A stretch of 56,168 nt of DNA from Frankia sp. AgB32 (GCF_023243045.1 NZ_JALKFX010000038.1:1-56168), one strand, 5' to 3'; positions 15,812-24,374 are shown, counted from the first letter of the stretch. The notes: a model not told the origin generated them from the letters alone. Translations and numbers: made by a program.

Positions 15812-16345
15812 TCATCGGCGCCAGCGCCCCGCGGGCCACCGGGGACGGCGTGGCCGGGCGGCGACCTCGGCGAGTCGGGCGACCTCGGAGCGGGTCAGCC
15901 GGGCGAGGCCCGCGGGGAGATCGTCGGGAAGCGCCGCGTCCTCACCCGGGGTGATGCGCAGCCGGGCCACGACCGGCCCGAGCCAGCTCACCTGGAGGAC
16001 GCCCGCGGTCGGGTCGCCCCGCTCGACGCACGCCGCCGTTCCCGCCGCCGCCCTGGTCGCCGGTGCCGGTCCGAGCAGGTCACGGGCCAGCGCGTCGGCC
16101 CGGCGGACGCTGGCCAGCAGCCAGCGTTCGTCGTCGAGCCGGTACAGCGGGGCGTCCGGCTGCCCCAGCCAGATTGCGTGGCCGTGGCGCACCGCCGCCG
16201 CGTCCTGCGGGGAACCGGGCGTGTCCGGGGCTCTGATCAGGGTGAGATCGGCCGGCAGCGCCACCGCGGTGAGGAAGGAGGCGTCGAAGGCCGCCTGTAA
16301 CCGGCCGGACCGGGACCGGCTCCCGGCTCCCCCGTCGGTACCCAT
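15812..16345 (-). CDS. Conserved-looking hypothetical protein next to a two-component system
   Basis: A predicted 177-residue soluble protein. The sequence has good protein character (LQAAFDASFLTAVALPADL, HAIWLGQPDAPLYRLDDERW, VLQVSWLGPVVARLRI) and alternating beta/alpha-like segments, but no motif I recognise. The tail is Arg-rich. ATG 16345 is chosen because the open frame upstream of it becomes Pro/Arg-rich and overlaps the response regulator gene. It lies 71 bases downstream of the regulator gene stop on the same strand, so it may be the third gene of that operon. Confidence 0.55.
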   Translation of the reverse strand: MGTDGGAGSRSRSGRLQAAFDASFLTAVALPADLTLIRAPDTPGSPQDAAAVRHGHAIWLGQPDAPLYRLDDERWLLASVRRADALARDLLGPAPATRAAAGTAACVERGDPTAGVLQVSWLGPVVARLRITPGEDAALPDDLPAGLARLTRSEVARLAEVAARPRRPRWPAGRWRR

Positions 16346-16416
16346 TCCGACGAGCGTCCCGGTGCCGGGCCCGCGCGGGCAATCCCACGAAATCCGGGGG
16401 TCCGCGTGCCCGGTGG

Positions 16417-17247
16417 TCAGCCGAAGCCGAGCTCCCGGGCCCAGAGCGTCGCCGCGGTGCTCGGCGGGATCGTCACCGGTGCGTCGGGATGGCTGGCGAG
16501 GTACTTGACCCGCACCGCGCGCAGATAGTCGGCGACCACGCTCACCTTGACGTTCATCGCCCGGGCCGCCTCCTTGTGGGACAGCCCGCGGCAGCCGACG
16601 AGCACCATCACCTCGGCCTCGCGCGGTGAGGGCCGGTGCAGGCGGCGCCGGCGGCGGGCGGCATCGAAGATCCGGAGCAGGTGGCGGTGGGCCGCCGCGG
16701 ACGTGAGTCCCCACTCGGCGCACAGCTCGTCGAGGGTGTCGCCCTGGGCGAGGCCGCGCAGCAGGTTCCGCTCGTCGTCGTCGATCTCGTCGCGGGCCAG
16801 CCGCCGCCGGGACGCGTCCTCCAGCAGAAAGCCGGCCAGTCGGGCGGAGACATGGTGACCGCCGGCGGCGACGGCCGTCGCCGCCGCGATGAACTGCTGC
16901 GCGAGCACGGTCTTGTCGACGAACCCCGCGGCCCCCGCGGCGATCGCGTCGAGTACCTCGTCCGACGTCGCCACCCCGGACGTCGCGAGCACCCGCAGGC
17001 CCCGGCCGCGCAGCTCGGCCACGGCGGCGGCACCGGACAGCCCGGGCAGGTGCAGGTCGCAGACGACCACGTCGGGGGTGGCGGCCGGGTCGAGGGCCTC
17101 CAGGCTCGGTGCGGGCGCCAGCACCGAGAACCCGGCGCCCGCGAACCGACCGGCCAGGGACTCCGTCGCGATCGGATGGTCATCGATGATCGCCACCGAG
17201 AGCGGGCGGCGGTCCCCGGCCACCTGGTCCGGGAGCTCGGCGTTCAC
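16417..17247 (-). CDS. Response regulator with LuxR/NarL-like C-terminal domain
   Basis: A 276-residue regulator. Its receiver domain has SVAIIDDHP at the start, phospho-acceptor Asp64 in VVVCDLHLPGL, and Lys112 in FVDKT. After the receiver is an unusually long helical linker (~125-215) with EIDDDERNLLRGLAQGDTLDELCAEWGLTSAAAHRHLLRIFDAAR, which itself resembles a helix-turn-helix. The second HTH follows (PSPREAEVMVLV, GLSHKEAARAMNV, VVADYLRAVRVKYL). This duplicated layout differs from a standard NarL protein. Its GTG start overlaps the histidine kinase stop by 3 bases (GTGA), so translation is coupled. Confidence 0.85.
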   Translation of the reverse strand: MNAELPDQVAGDRRPLSVAIIDDHPIATESLAGRFAGAGFSVLAPAPSLEALDPAATPDVVVCDLHLPGLSGAAAVAELRGRGLRVLATSGVATSDEVLDAIAAGAAGFVDKTVLAQQFIAAATAVAAGGHHVSARLAGFLLEDASRRRLARDEIDDDERNLLRGLAQGDTLDELCAEWGLTSAAAHRHLLRIFDAARRRRRLHRPSPREAEVMVLVGCRGLSHKEAARAMNVKVSVVADYLRAVRVKYLASHPDAPVTIPPSTAATLWARELGFG

Positions 17248-18575
17248 GGGGCGCCGCCGGGTACCCCGGCCGGCGGTGCCGGCCAGCGCAGGGTCACCTT
17301 GACCCCGCCGCCGGGCCGGGCGGTGACCTCCACCCGGCCGCCGTGGCGGGAGATCGCCGGGTAGCTGCCCGCGAGCCCACCGCCGCGGCGGACCGTCGCC
17401 GGGTCGAAACCGACGCCCCGATCCCGGACCACGACCAGCACCTCCTCCGCGTCGCCCTCGACGAACAGGCTGACCTCGTCCACGGGACCGGCGTGCCGCA
17501 TCACGTTGCGCAGCGCCTCGCGGGTCGCGGCGACCAGCGCCTCGCGCACGGCCTCGGGCGGCTCGCCGCGCACGGCCACGAACGGCACCAGCGGGAGACC
17601 CTCGTCGGCGAACATGTCGACGACGGCGGACATCATCGCCTCGAGGCCGGTCTCGCCGTCCTCCCGGGACGCCTGGCTCTCGCCGGGCCCGGCCCCCCGG
17701 TCGGCGCCGGCCGGAACCACGTCGGAGCCGCTGCTGGCGGGGGGCTCGCCCGGGCCGGAACCGGAGGTGTCGTCGGTGAGGACCCGGGGGTCCATGCCCC
17801 GCGGGTCCATGATGATCCGGCGGGCCCGTTGCGCTCCCCGCCGGGCCTCCCGGACCAGGGCCGCGCTGGGCGTCCCACCGGCCGCGACATGGTCGACGAT
17901 CGGCAGCAGGTAGTCGTGGATCTCGCGATGGGTGATCTCGCGGTGCCGCAGGCTCTCCGCCTCCCGCTCCTGCTCGACGAAGAGTCGCCAGGCGGCGGCC
18001 GCGTCCTCCTGGGCGGCCGCCGTCGCGTCCGACAACGCGCGCAGTTCGCGCGCGATGAGCAGCGCGACCGCGTACCAGAGCGCGAAGCCCAGCAGGTCCG
18101 AGCCGAGCTTCAGAGTGACGTCCGGCAGCACGGCCAGGCTCCACGCCGCCATCAGCGCGGCCACCATGACGACCCCGGCGACGCCGATGCCCAGCGCGAA
18201 GCCCACTCCGGCCGGAGCCACCAGGCTGAACGGCACCAGCTCGGTCATGATCCTGTTGCGTTCGCCCGGCTCGGCCGCGCGCGAGCCGACCAGCATCAGC
18301 GCGACGCAGAACGCCACGTCGGCGAGGACCAGCCGGTCGGCGAGGCGGGAGGTGCTGTGCCAGGCGGACCAGGAGAACCAGCCGGCCTCGGCGGCGGCGG
18401 CCACCACGACCACCACGGCGATCCAGGGATGCCGCAACTGGTCCCAACCGAACAGCGGGACCAGCACGAACGTCGCGCAGGCCGCCCGTGCATAGCCGAC
18501 CATCCGGGCCATCCGCTGCTCGGTGCGCACGACGACGTCCTGGGGCGGTCCCATGATTCCGACCATCCCGGTCAT
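17244..18575 (-). CDS. Sensor histidine kinase (NarL-type partner)
   Basis: A 443-residue membrane histidine kinase with about five hydrophobic segments in residues 30-175 and almost no extracytoplasmic domain, so it probably senses something in or near the membrane. The dimerisation helix has HREITHREIHDYLLPIVDHV, with His220 the likely phospho-acceptor in place of the usual HisKA_3 motif. A variable Ser/Gly/Pro stretch (~275-315) separates it from the HATPase_c domain, which has REALRNVMRHAG (N box) and VVRDRGVGFDPATV (G1). ATG 18575 was chosen; in-frame ATGs at 18566 and 18554 are alternatives. The palindrome GGTTGCAACC at 18577-18586 abuts the start codon and may be an operator. The regulator follows with overlapping codons. 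Confidence 0.85.
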   Translation of the reverse strand: MTGMVGIMGPPQDVVVRTEQRMARMVGYARAACATFVLVPLFGWDQLRHPWIAVVVVVAAAAEAGWFSWSAWHSTSRLADRLVLADVAFCVALMLVGSRAAEPGERNRIMTELVPFSLVAPAGVGFALGIGVAGVVMVAALMAAWSLAVLPDVTLKLGSDLLGFALWYAVALLIARELRALSDATAAAQEDAAAAWRLFVEQEREAESLRHREITHREIHDYLLPIVDHVAAGGTPSAALVREARRGAQRARRIIMDPRGMDPRVLTDDTSGSGPGEPPASSGSDVVPAGADRGAGPGESQASREDGETGLEAMMSAVVDMFADEGLPLVPFVAVRGEPPEAVREALVAATREALRNVMRHAGPVDEVSLFVEGDAEEVLVVVRDRGVGFDPATVRRGGGLAGSYPAISRHGGRVEVTARPGGGVKVTLRWPAPPAGVPGGAP

Positions 18576-18674
18576 AGGTTGCAACCGTAGTGATCGGGCG
18601 CCGGCTCGACCACCCCCCGCGACGGATCTGGTCGCCGCGGTGTGCGACGCGCGCCGACCGGGCACCGCCACCCC

Positions 18675-18959
18675 ATGAGAACCCTCAGCCCCATGAGAAC
18701 CCTCAGTCGCAGGAGAACCCTCCCTCGTTCGGCCAGCCGGGGTGGGGCCAGTGTCGCGGTGCTGCCGCCGCCCGGACCGGGTCCGGTTCCCTCCGATCCG
18801 GTGCCGCCGTCGCCCGTTCCCGACCCGGTGCCGCCCGGTCCCGGCCCTGATCCGGTGCCGCCGGGACCAGGCCCCGATCCGGTGCCGCCGGGACCGGGCC
18901 CCGATCCGGTGCCGCCGGGGCCAGGGCCCGATCCGGTGCCGCCGGCGCCGCCGCTGTGA
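18675..18959 (+). CDS. Possible short proline-repeat protein
   Basis: A 94-codon open frame. The start is basic (MRTLSPMRTLSRRRTL) and itself built on an 18-bp near-repeat. The second half is six tandem copies of a nine-residue DPVPPGPGP-type unit ending in PPAPPL. Its stop overlaps an in-frame GTG of the next open frame (GTGA at 18956-18959). Proline repeats of this type form extended cell-wall spacers in other proteins, but no signal peptide or anchor is visible. The opposite strand would read Gly/Thr/Ser repeats, so strand choice is uncertain. It could also be non-coding repeat DNA. Confidence 0.3.
   Translation: MRTLSPMRTLSRRRTLPRSASRGGASVAVLPPPGPGPVPSDPVPPSPVPDPVPPGPGPDPVPPGPGPDPVPPGPGPDPVPPGPGPDPVPPAPPL
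18795..18956 (+). repeat. 27-bp tandem repeat, six units
   Basis: Units begin at 18795, 18822, 18849, 18876, 18903 and 18930, each starting GATCCGGTGCCGCC or GACCCGGTGCCGCC. The three central units differ at only a few positions. The period is a multiple of three, so unit gain or loss keeps the reading frame. Confidence 0.9.
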
Positions 18960-19033
18960 GCGTCGGAAGCGGACCGCCGCGCGAAATGGTCATGACGCGG
19001 GAGTTCCGACGCCGCAGCGGGTACACCCCCGAC

Positions 19034-19282
19034 ATGACGCATCGACCCGCGGGAATCCCCGCCCCGGACCTGGCCGATCTTGATCTTGCCAGGGAGCTGC
19101 AGCACCTGCACCGCACCCGACACGACGCCTTCATCGCGGGAAGCGAGGACGCGTTCGAGACCCACACCGCCAGAATGCTGGAACTCGAACGCGAGTACCT
19201 TCGCCGCTTCCCGCAGGCCGCCAGTCCCGACCCACTGCGCACGAGGGCCGGCAGCCGCCGCGCGGCTGGCGTGGCCGGCTGA
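19034..19282 (+). CDS. DUF6158 family protein
   Basis: A predicted 82-residue, highly charged helical protein. The core GIPAPDLADLDLARELQHLH, then RHDAFIAGSEDAF and ARMLELEREYLRRFP matches the small actinobacterial DUF6158 family, whose function is unknown. It is a short cytoplasmic protein without membrane segments. ATG 19034 places the start just before the family core. Longer in-frame starts exist at ATG 18992 and at GTG 18956, the latter overlapping the stop of the proline-repeat frame. No clear ribosome binding site supports any one of them. Confidence 0.75.
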   Translation: MTHRPAGIPAPDLADLDLARELQHLHRTRHDAFIAGSEDAFETHTARMLELEREYLRRFPQAASPDPLRTRAGSRRAAGVAG

Positions 19283-19331
19283 TCGCCGACGCCGGCGCGG
19301 AGGCGGTCACACCGCCCCCGCGGGCCGGCGG

Positions 19332-21254
19332 TCAGCCGTTGGCGTGGGTCAGCGCGTCGGCGTAGACGTCGAACAGGCCGTTGACGTCCGGGTCGAGGTA
19401 GGCATGACCACCGGTGGCCGCCGCGAGTCGGGTCAGCCCGGCCATGTCGGCCGACGGGTCACAGGCGACGATGATCATCTGGACCGGGCGCTTCGGGTCG
19501 GCCTCGGACCGCAACGCCGCGACGGCCTGGTCGAGCGTCGGCCCGTTGGCCGCAGCCGACCGTGTGCTGCTGGAACCGCCGGTGCTGCCGGTGTCGTCGA
19601 CGCTGCCGTCGGTGAACATGATGACGGCGTTCAACCGGCCCGCGGTGTAATGGTCGATGCGGTCGCGGACCGCGGCGACCGCCGTCGCGTACAGGTTGGT
19701 GACGCCGCCGGCGGGCGGTGTGCCGGCGGCGAACAGGTCGTCGCGGTGCGTCCCGTGGACACCGGGTGAGTTCAGCGGCGCCATCGCGGCCAGCTCGCGG
19801 TGACCGTCGGGCAGATCGCCGGAGAACTGCCAGAGCTGCACATCGCTGTCCGGCGGGAACAGCCCGACGCCGGCCTGGGCGGTGTCGGCGGCGGCCGCGA
19901 TCCGGGTTCGGCCGGGGTCGTCCGTGCGCGGCAGTCTCATCGAACCGGACGTGTCGACCAGGGCGAGCACGGCAATGCGCTGGCGGGCATGGCGGAAGAA
20001 CCGGCGCGCGGTGCCCAGCACGGTGTCCGAGGCGTCGGTGCTGGCCAGTTTCGGCGGTGTCGTGCGCACCCCGTCGGTGATCGTGAGGGTGCCCGCCAGG
20101 CCGGCCGGGTCACTGCCGCCGGCGAGTTCCGCCGGAGAGCGCAGGCCCGCGGCGCTCAGCGCCCGGCGACCCGCGTCGCCCTGCACATAGCGGAGGAACG
20201 CGTCGGCCGCGGCCTGCTTCGACGCTGTGCCGGACGCCCGGTTGAGGACGATGTACGGCACCGACGCGGTGAACGATCCGTCCGCGGGATAGGACGCCAC
20301 CAGCGAGGTGGGCGCCGGCGACGAGGCGCGGGCCGCCGCCCGGTTGTAGGCGATGACGTCGGACTCCAGGGCGGGGAACGCCGACGGCACGCCGTCCGGG
20401 ACCGCGTCGACGAGCTCGCTGTCGTACTGCGGCAGCCACGCCACCGAACTGTCGAGGCGCACCACCGTGGCCTGGGCGGCGCGGTCCTGGTCGAAGGTGC
20501 CCGCGGTGAGTTCGGCGGGAGCGATGCCGCGCGCCGCGCTGACCGTGCCGATCACCGCGCGCAGGGCGGCGGCGGAGTTCTCCGGGTTTGCCATGGCGAA
20601 GCGGAACTCGCCCCACTCGGGCTTGCCCCGACTGGCCCAGAACCTGGGCGTCGCCGCGTCGGTGGCGAGTTCAGCCCAGGTCAGATGGTGTTCCGGCCAG
20701 CCGAGCTCCTCCGCCATCGGCCGGGGCATCGCGATGACGATCGGCGAGCCCGCGATCGTCGTCGCCCGGGCGGGCAGTTGCCGGGCGGCGGTATCGGACT
20801 CCTGGCCGAGTTCCAGCCAGTCCGCCGCCTCGGGGATCCACACGTCCGGCGTGCCCGACCCGGACGCGTCGGAGCGGGCCAGGGTGTCCAGCGCGCGGTC
20901 CGACGGCGTCGACGCCACCGTGATCGACGTGCAGGGCTGGCCCGCCTCGCGATGCGCCTGCCCGTAGGCGGTGGCGAGCTGTCGGATCGGCGTCGCCAGG
21001 GTCGGGGCGGCGGTGATGGTCAGCGCGGCGCGGGGCGTGCCGTCGGCGCACTCCTCGGACGAGCTGCCATGCCAGACGGCCGCCGCCACGAACCCGAGAC
21101 CTGTGATCGTGAGCCCGCCGAGCAGGAGAACCGCCATCCCGCTGACCGCCCCGGGCCAGCGGCGTCGACCACGTTCGGCGTCGCGCGGGCCGGCCGGCGG
21201 CGGCTGTTCCCCCCGAGGTGCGGCACCTCGGGACCGATGACGGGCGGCCGACAC
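19332..21254 (-). CDS. Extracellular solute-binding domain plus von Willebrand A domain protein
   Basis: A 640-residue exported or anchored protein. The N-terminus is basic, followed by one hydrophobic helix (MAVLLLGGLTITGLGFVAAAVW). Residues ~70-400 resemble a periplasmic binding protein fold (GTPDVWIPEAADWLELG, SPIVIAMPRPMAEELGW, WGEFRFAMANPENSAAALRA). The C-terminal third is a VWA domain with the MIDAS motif DTSGSM and a later MFTDGSVDD. Such fusions recur in actinobacteria. VWA domains bind metal and protein ligands, so the protein may couple ligand capture to an envelope partner. GTG 21254 is chosen because AAAGGA lies 7 bases upstream; GTG 21260 is too close to that site. Confidence 0.85.
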   Translation of the reverse strand: MSAARHRSRGAAPRGEQPPPAGPRDAERGRRRWPGAVSGMAVLLLGGLTITGLGFVAAAVWHGSSSEECADGTPRAALTITAAPTLATPIRQLATAYGQAHREAGQPCTSITVASTPSDRALDTLARSDASGSGTPDVWIPEAADWLELGQESDTAARQLPARATTIAGSPIVIAMPRPMAEELGWPEHHLTWAELATDAATPRFWASRGKPEWGEFRFAMANPENSAAALRAVIGTVSAARGIAPAELTAGTFDQDRAAQATVVRLDSSVAWLPQYDSELVDAVPDGVPSAFPALESDVIAYNRAAARASSPAPTSLVASYPADGSFTASVPYIVLNRASGTASKQAAADAFLRYVQGDAGRRALSAAGLRSPAELAGGSDPAGLAGTLTITDGVRTTPPKLASTDASDTVLGTARRFFRHARQRIAVLALVDTSGSMRLPRTDDPGRTRIAAAADTAQAGVGLFPPDSDVQLWQFSGDLPDGHRELAAMAPLNSPGVHGTHRDDLFAAGTPPAGGVTNLYATAVAAVRDRIDHYTAGRLNAVIMFTDGSVDDTGSTGGSSSTRSAAANGPTLDQAVAALRSEADPKRPVQMIIVACDPSADMAGLTRLAAATGGHAYLDPDVNGLFDVYADALTHANG

Positions 21255-21413
21255 GCACACGTCCTTTCCCGGGCGCCGAGCCCGCCGTGGACCCGCCGCC
21301 ACCACGATGATGTGACCACCGGGATGGGGTGCTGTGTGTCCGTCTCCCACATCGTCGACCACGTGGCACCCGCCAGGACGGTCGTTTTCGCCGAGTTGGG
21401 CGTCCGCTGAGGG

Positions 21414-22427
21414 TCAGCCGGAACGGGATTCGCCGACGTCCGCCACCAGGTCCGCATAGTCCGGATGGCGGTCGATGTACCCGCGAATATAGGGGCATTC
21501 CGGAATAACCGCCAGGCCCTGTTGGCGGGCTGCGTCGAGAGCGGCGGCGGCCAGCGCCGAACCCACGCCTCTGCCCTCGTACTCCGGCAGGACCTCGGTG
21601 TGCACGAACACGATCCGATCCGGCCGCCGCTGGTACTGCACGAGGCCGGCGAGTTCCCCTTCGGGAGTGCGCGCCTCGTGGCGGTGCCGGTCGGGGTTGT
21701 CGATGACGGACAGCTCCATGTCCGCATCCTCCCGCAGGTCACGAGGTCCGCGCCGACCGTGGTCCGGACCGGCGCGGGACGCCGCCAGGTCCGCCGGGGT
21801 GTCGACGTCCCGGGGGGAGCCCAGCCCGTCGCAGGGGACGAGACCGACCTCGGCGGGGTGCGCGCGCAGCCACGCCCGGGCGCCGACGTCTCCCACGGCC
21901 GACGCGGCGACCCGCTCCCAGACCGCCCGTCGCAGCAGGACGGGATGCCCCGCCCGCCCCTGGTAGCTCGCCGTCAACGCCGGGTGCGGGTAGCCGCCGC
22001 CCGGCGCGGCGGCCCCGATCAGCCGGCGGACCGCGGCGGCGACCAGGTCGGGCTGGTCGACGAGGGCCACGACCACGGCGTCCACGTCCAGGTCGGCGGC
22101 GGCGGCGAGCCCGGCACGCAGTGACGCGCCGAGGCCTTCCGCCCAGCGCTGCGCGCGGACCAGGCGCACCGGTGTCACCGTGGTCAGCGCGGCGGCGACC
22201 GCCTCGACCTGCGGGGCGGCAGCGCCAGCGATGACCACGACCGGCCGGGCGCCGCCGTCGGCGAGCAACCGGATCCCGCGGGCGACGAGCGGCTCGCCGT
22301 CGATCTCCACCAACGCCTTGGGACGGCCCATCCGCCGCCCGGCGCCGGCGGCGAGCAACAGGCCGGCCGCGCCGGGCCGCCGCCCGACGCGGGGTCCGGC
22401 GTCCGTCGGCGTCGAGGTCAGGCGCAC
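21414..22427 (-). CDS. MobA-like nucleotidyltransferase fused to GNAT acetyltransferase
   Basis: A continuous 337-residue frame. Residues ~20-215 are a MobA/MocA-like nucleotidyltransferase, with LLLAAGAGRRMGRPKAL for NTP binding, then AVVVALVDQPDL and a GHPVLL motif; in this family the enzyme adds CMP or GMP to molybdopterin. Residues 237-337 equal a whole stand-alone small GNAT protein (MELSVIDNP, EGRGVGSALAAAALDAAR, CPYIRGYIDRHP). ATG 21719, the first codon of the GNAT part, has its own GGGAGGA Shine-Dalgarno, so a separate 101-residue acetyltransferase may also be made. GTG 22427 overlaps the end of the hydrolase gene by 10 bases, implying coupling. Confidence 0.85.
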   Translation of the reverse strand: MRLTSTPTDAGPRVGRRPGAAGLLLAAGAGRRMGRPKALVEIDGEPLVARGIRLLADGGARPVVVIAGAAAPQVEAVAAALTTVTPVRLVRAQRWAEGLGASLRAGLAAAADLDVDAVVVALVDQPDLVAAAVRRLIGAAAPGGGYPHPALTASYQGRAGHPVLLRRAVWERVAASAVGDVGARAWLRAHPAEVGLVPCDGLGSPRDVDTPADLAASRAGPDHGRRGPRDLREDADMELSVIDNPDRHRHEARTPEGELAGLVQYQRRPDRIVFVHTEVLPEYEGRGVGSALAAAALDAARQQGLAVIPECPYIRGYIDRHPDYADLVADVGESRSG

Positions 22428-23401
22428 ACCTCGTCCCCAGCAGCCTCGTCCCCGGCCATGGGGTCGCCGCTGAGCGAGGCGTCGAGGATCAGCCGGGGGC
22501 GGATCCGGCGATCGAGAAAGTCCAGGATGCGCTCGTCGAACGATGCGTTGTCGTCGCCGGCCACCATGTGGTGCGCGCCGGCCACGTCGCTGTAGTCGGC
22601 GTGCGGGACGAGGGTGAGGAACCGGTGGGCGTCACCTTCGCTGACGACGTCCGACCGGCTGCCGCGGACCAGCATCGTCGGGAGCCGCAGGCCTGCCGCG
22701 GCGGCGGCGAGGTCGGTCGCCATCCTGTTCACCCGCGCCGGGTCGGGCTCCCCGGGCGGGAAGAGGAACACGGGATCCCAGTGCCAGAACCAGCGTCCGT
22801 TCACCAGGCGCAGGTTCCTGCGCAGCCCGCTGGTGTCGCGCGGACGCTCCCGGTGCGGCAGGTAGGCGGCGACCGCGTCGGCGGCCTCCGCGGGGGAGGC
22901 GAAGCCTTCCGGCGCCGACCGCATGAACCCGGTGATCCGCGCGGTGCCCTCGTTCTGCAGGAACGGGGACACGTCGACGAGGACGAGGCCCCGGGCCACT
23001 TCCGGTTCGCGGCCGAGGGCGATGAGCGCGGCGAGCCCGCCGAGGGAGGCTCCGACGAGCACCGGTGGCTGGCTCAGAGCTCCGCACAGCACGAGGATGT
23101 CCGCAGCGAAGCGCTCGAAGGCGTAGTCGCCGTCGGGTGCCCAGCCGGAGTCGCCGTGGCCGCGCAGGTCGACCGTCAGCGCGTACCAGCCGTGGTCGCC
23201 GAACCGGCGAGCCGTGCGGCGCCACGAGTGGCGCGTCTGGCCGCCTCCGGGCAGCAGCACGACGGGGGGATCGGCCGGATCGCCGTAGGCGTCCGCGGCG
23301 ACTTCCAGGCCGTCGCCCGGCAGGTGCAGCGCGGGCGCCGGGGTCGGTCGGTCCTGCTGTCCACCATCGATGTCGGTAACCACGAATGCCAGTATCAGCA
23401 C
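22418..23401 (-). CDS. Alpha/beta hydrolase
   Basis: A 327-residue hydrolase with the fold core from ~residue 28: LLPGGGQTRHSW (oxyanion loop), VDLRGHGDSGW, the nucleophile elbow LVGASLGGLAAL, the acid region LVRGSRSDVVSEG, and the catalytic His in VAGAHHMVAGDDN. All triad elements are present, so it should be active, but substrates cannot be told for this broad family. GTG 23401 and GTG 23383 are both possible starts and neither has a clear ribosome binding site. It overlaps the downstream nucleotidyltransferase gene, so the two are likely co-translated. The Gly/Asp-rich tail ends in VCA. Confidence 0.85.
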   Translation of the reverse strand: MLILAFVVTDIDGGQQDRPTPAPALHLPGDGLEVAADAYGDPADPPVVLLPGGGQTRHSWRRTARRFGDHGWYALTVDLRGHGDSGWAPDGDYAFERFAADILVLCGALSQPPVLVGASLGGLAALIALGREPEVARGLVLVDVSPFLQNEGTARITGFMRSAPEGFASPAEAADAVAAYLPHRERPRDTSGLRRNLRLVNGRWFWHWDPVFLFPPGEPDPARVNRMATDLAAAAAGLRLPTMLVRGSRSDVVSEGDAHRFLTLVPHADYSDVAGAHHMVAGDDNASFDERILDFLDRRIRPRLILDASLSGDPMAGDEAAGDEVCA

Positions 23402-23488
23402 AATGATTGTCGAGATGCACGTTGTGCCGGGCCGGAATCAGTGCTGCGTCCGGCCCGGCCGGCGGGAATCAGTCCGGCGGCGGTGCGG

Positions 23489-24010
23489 TCAGGCGCTCGT
23501 CGACCCGGCGGCCCTGCGCTCCGGGCGCCACGCGGTCGCCAGCAGCAGGGCGGCGCCGCCGACGCCGAGCACGAGCGCGATGATGCCGCCGACCCAGCCG
23601 TCGAGCTCGATGCCGATCGCGTGGTCCAGCGAGGCCTTGCCCGGGCCGAGGATGCCGATGGCCGCGCAGACGACCGAGATCATCAGGACGTACTCATAGC
23701 CCTGACCGGGCTTGAAGATGAAGAACCCGTTGGTGCGGTGCGCGGTGATGCCGGCGACGACCATCGTGCCGATGATCGCACCCGCGGCGAACGGGGTGAG
23801 GAAGCCGACGATCAGCCCGGCCCCGGCGGCGAGTTCGACCAGCCCGGACATCCAGGCGTGCACGAGCGGTGGCCGCAGCCCCATGCTGCCGAACCAGCCA
23901 GCCGTCCCCTTGATCCCGCCGGGCCCGAACACGTGGTTGTAGCCGTGCGCGATCAGGGTGAGACCCACAATGACCCGGAGCACCAGGGCCGCGGTGTCAG
24001 GCGATGTCAC
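23489..24010 (-). CDS. DoxX family membrane protein
   Basis: A 173-residue integral membrane protein with four hydrophobic segments. LVLRVIVGLTLIAHGYNHVFGPGG at the start and LVELAAGAGLIVGFLTPFAA match the DoxX family, which in actinobacteria is linked to redox homeostasis and thiol-stress responses. GTG 24010 is supported by GAGGAGGACAC immediately upstream. The promoter region contains a perfect palindrome (24105-24118) of the MarR type, and a MarR gene lies upstream on the same strand. Regulation of doxX by that MarR is therefore likely, perhaps in response to an electrophile or oxidant. Confidence 0.9.
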   Translation of the reverse strand: MTSPDTAALVLRVIVGLTLIAHGYNHVFGPGGIKGTAGWFGSMGLRPPLVHAWMSGLVELAAGAGLIVGFLTPFAAGAIIGTMVVAGITAHRTNGFFIFKPGQGYEYVLMISVVCAAIGILGPGKASLDHAIGIELDGWVGGIIALVLGVGGAALLLATAWRPERRAAGSTSA

Positions 24011-24374
24011 GTGTCCTCCTCGAACCGGGCTACTTCGCGGGGCGACGGCGGCCGGCGCGCCGATGTCGCAGCGCCGACAGTAGCGGGTTGTCAGAGTTGA
24101 CACGCTAATTGCAATTAGTTTGATCTTTTTTCGATCTTCGTGGGCGGCGAAAGATGCTGCCAGGACAGGGCTGATCGAATCTGGGGATGTCCCGCCGTCG
24201 GGCTCACCGCAGCCGGGGCGGCCCCGCCCGCCGGCGTGCGGGCGGCGGACCGGGCGGCCTCGCGTCCGTGGAGCGGGGACGAGGCGGTGACGCCGACCGT
24301 GCCGACCGCGAGAACGGCAAGCCCGACGACTGGGGTCGCCGGCCTGAGGGCAGGCCCGCAGGCGGTAGGCCCGG
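24011..24374. other. Intergenic region between MarR and DoxX genes
   Basis: It contains the palindrome at 24105-24118 and an AT-rich patch with a run of six T (24125-24130). The minus-strand frame after the MarR stop could encode a membrane-like segment (VVGLAVLAVGTVGVTA) but has no ATG or GTG start. No gene is called. Confidence 0.5.
24105..24118 (-). promoter_or_regulatory. Probable MarR operator upstream of doxX-like gene
   Basis: CTAATTGCAATTAG is a perfect 14-bp AT-rich palindrome in a very GC-rich context, 95 bases before the DoxX start. MarR dimers prefer such symmetrical sites, and a MarR gene lies 257 bases away. Confidence 0.6.

Noticed and set aside
18572-19165. Minus-strand Gly/Ser-rich protein across the 27-bp repeats
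   Set aside because: It overlaps the DUF6158 gene and kinase start, and its non-repeat parts have no protein-like character.
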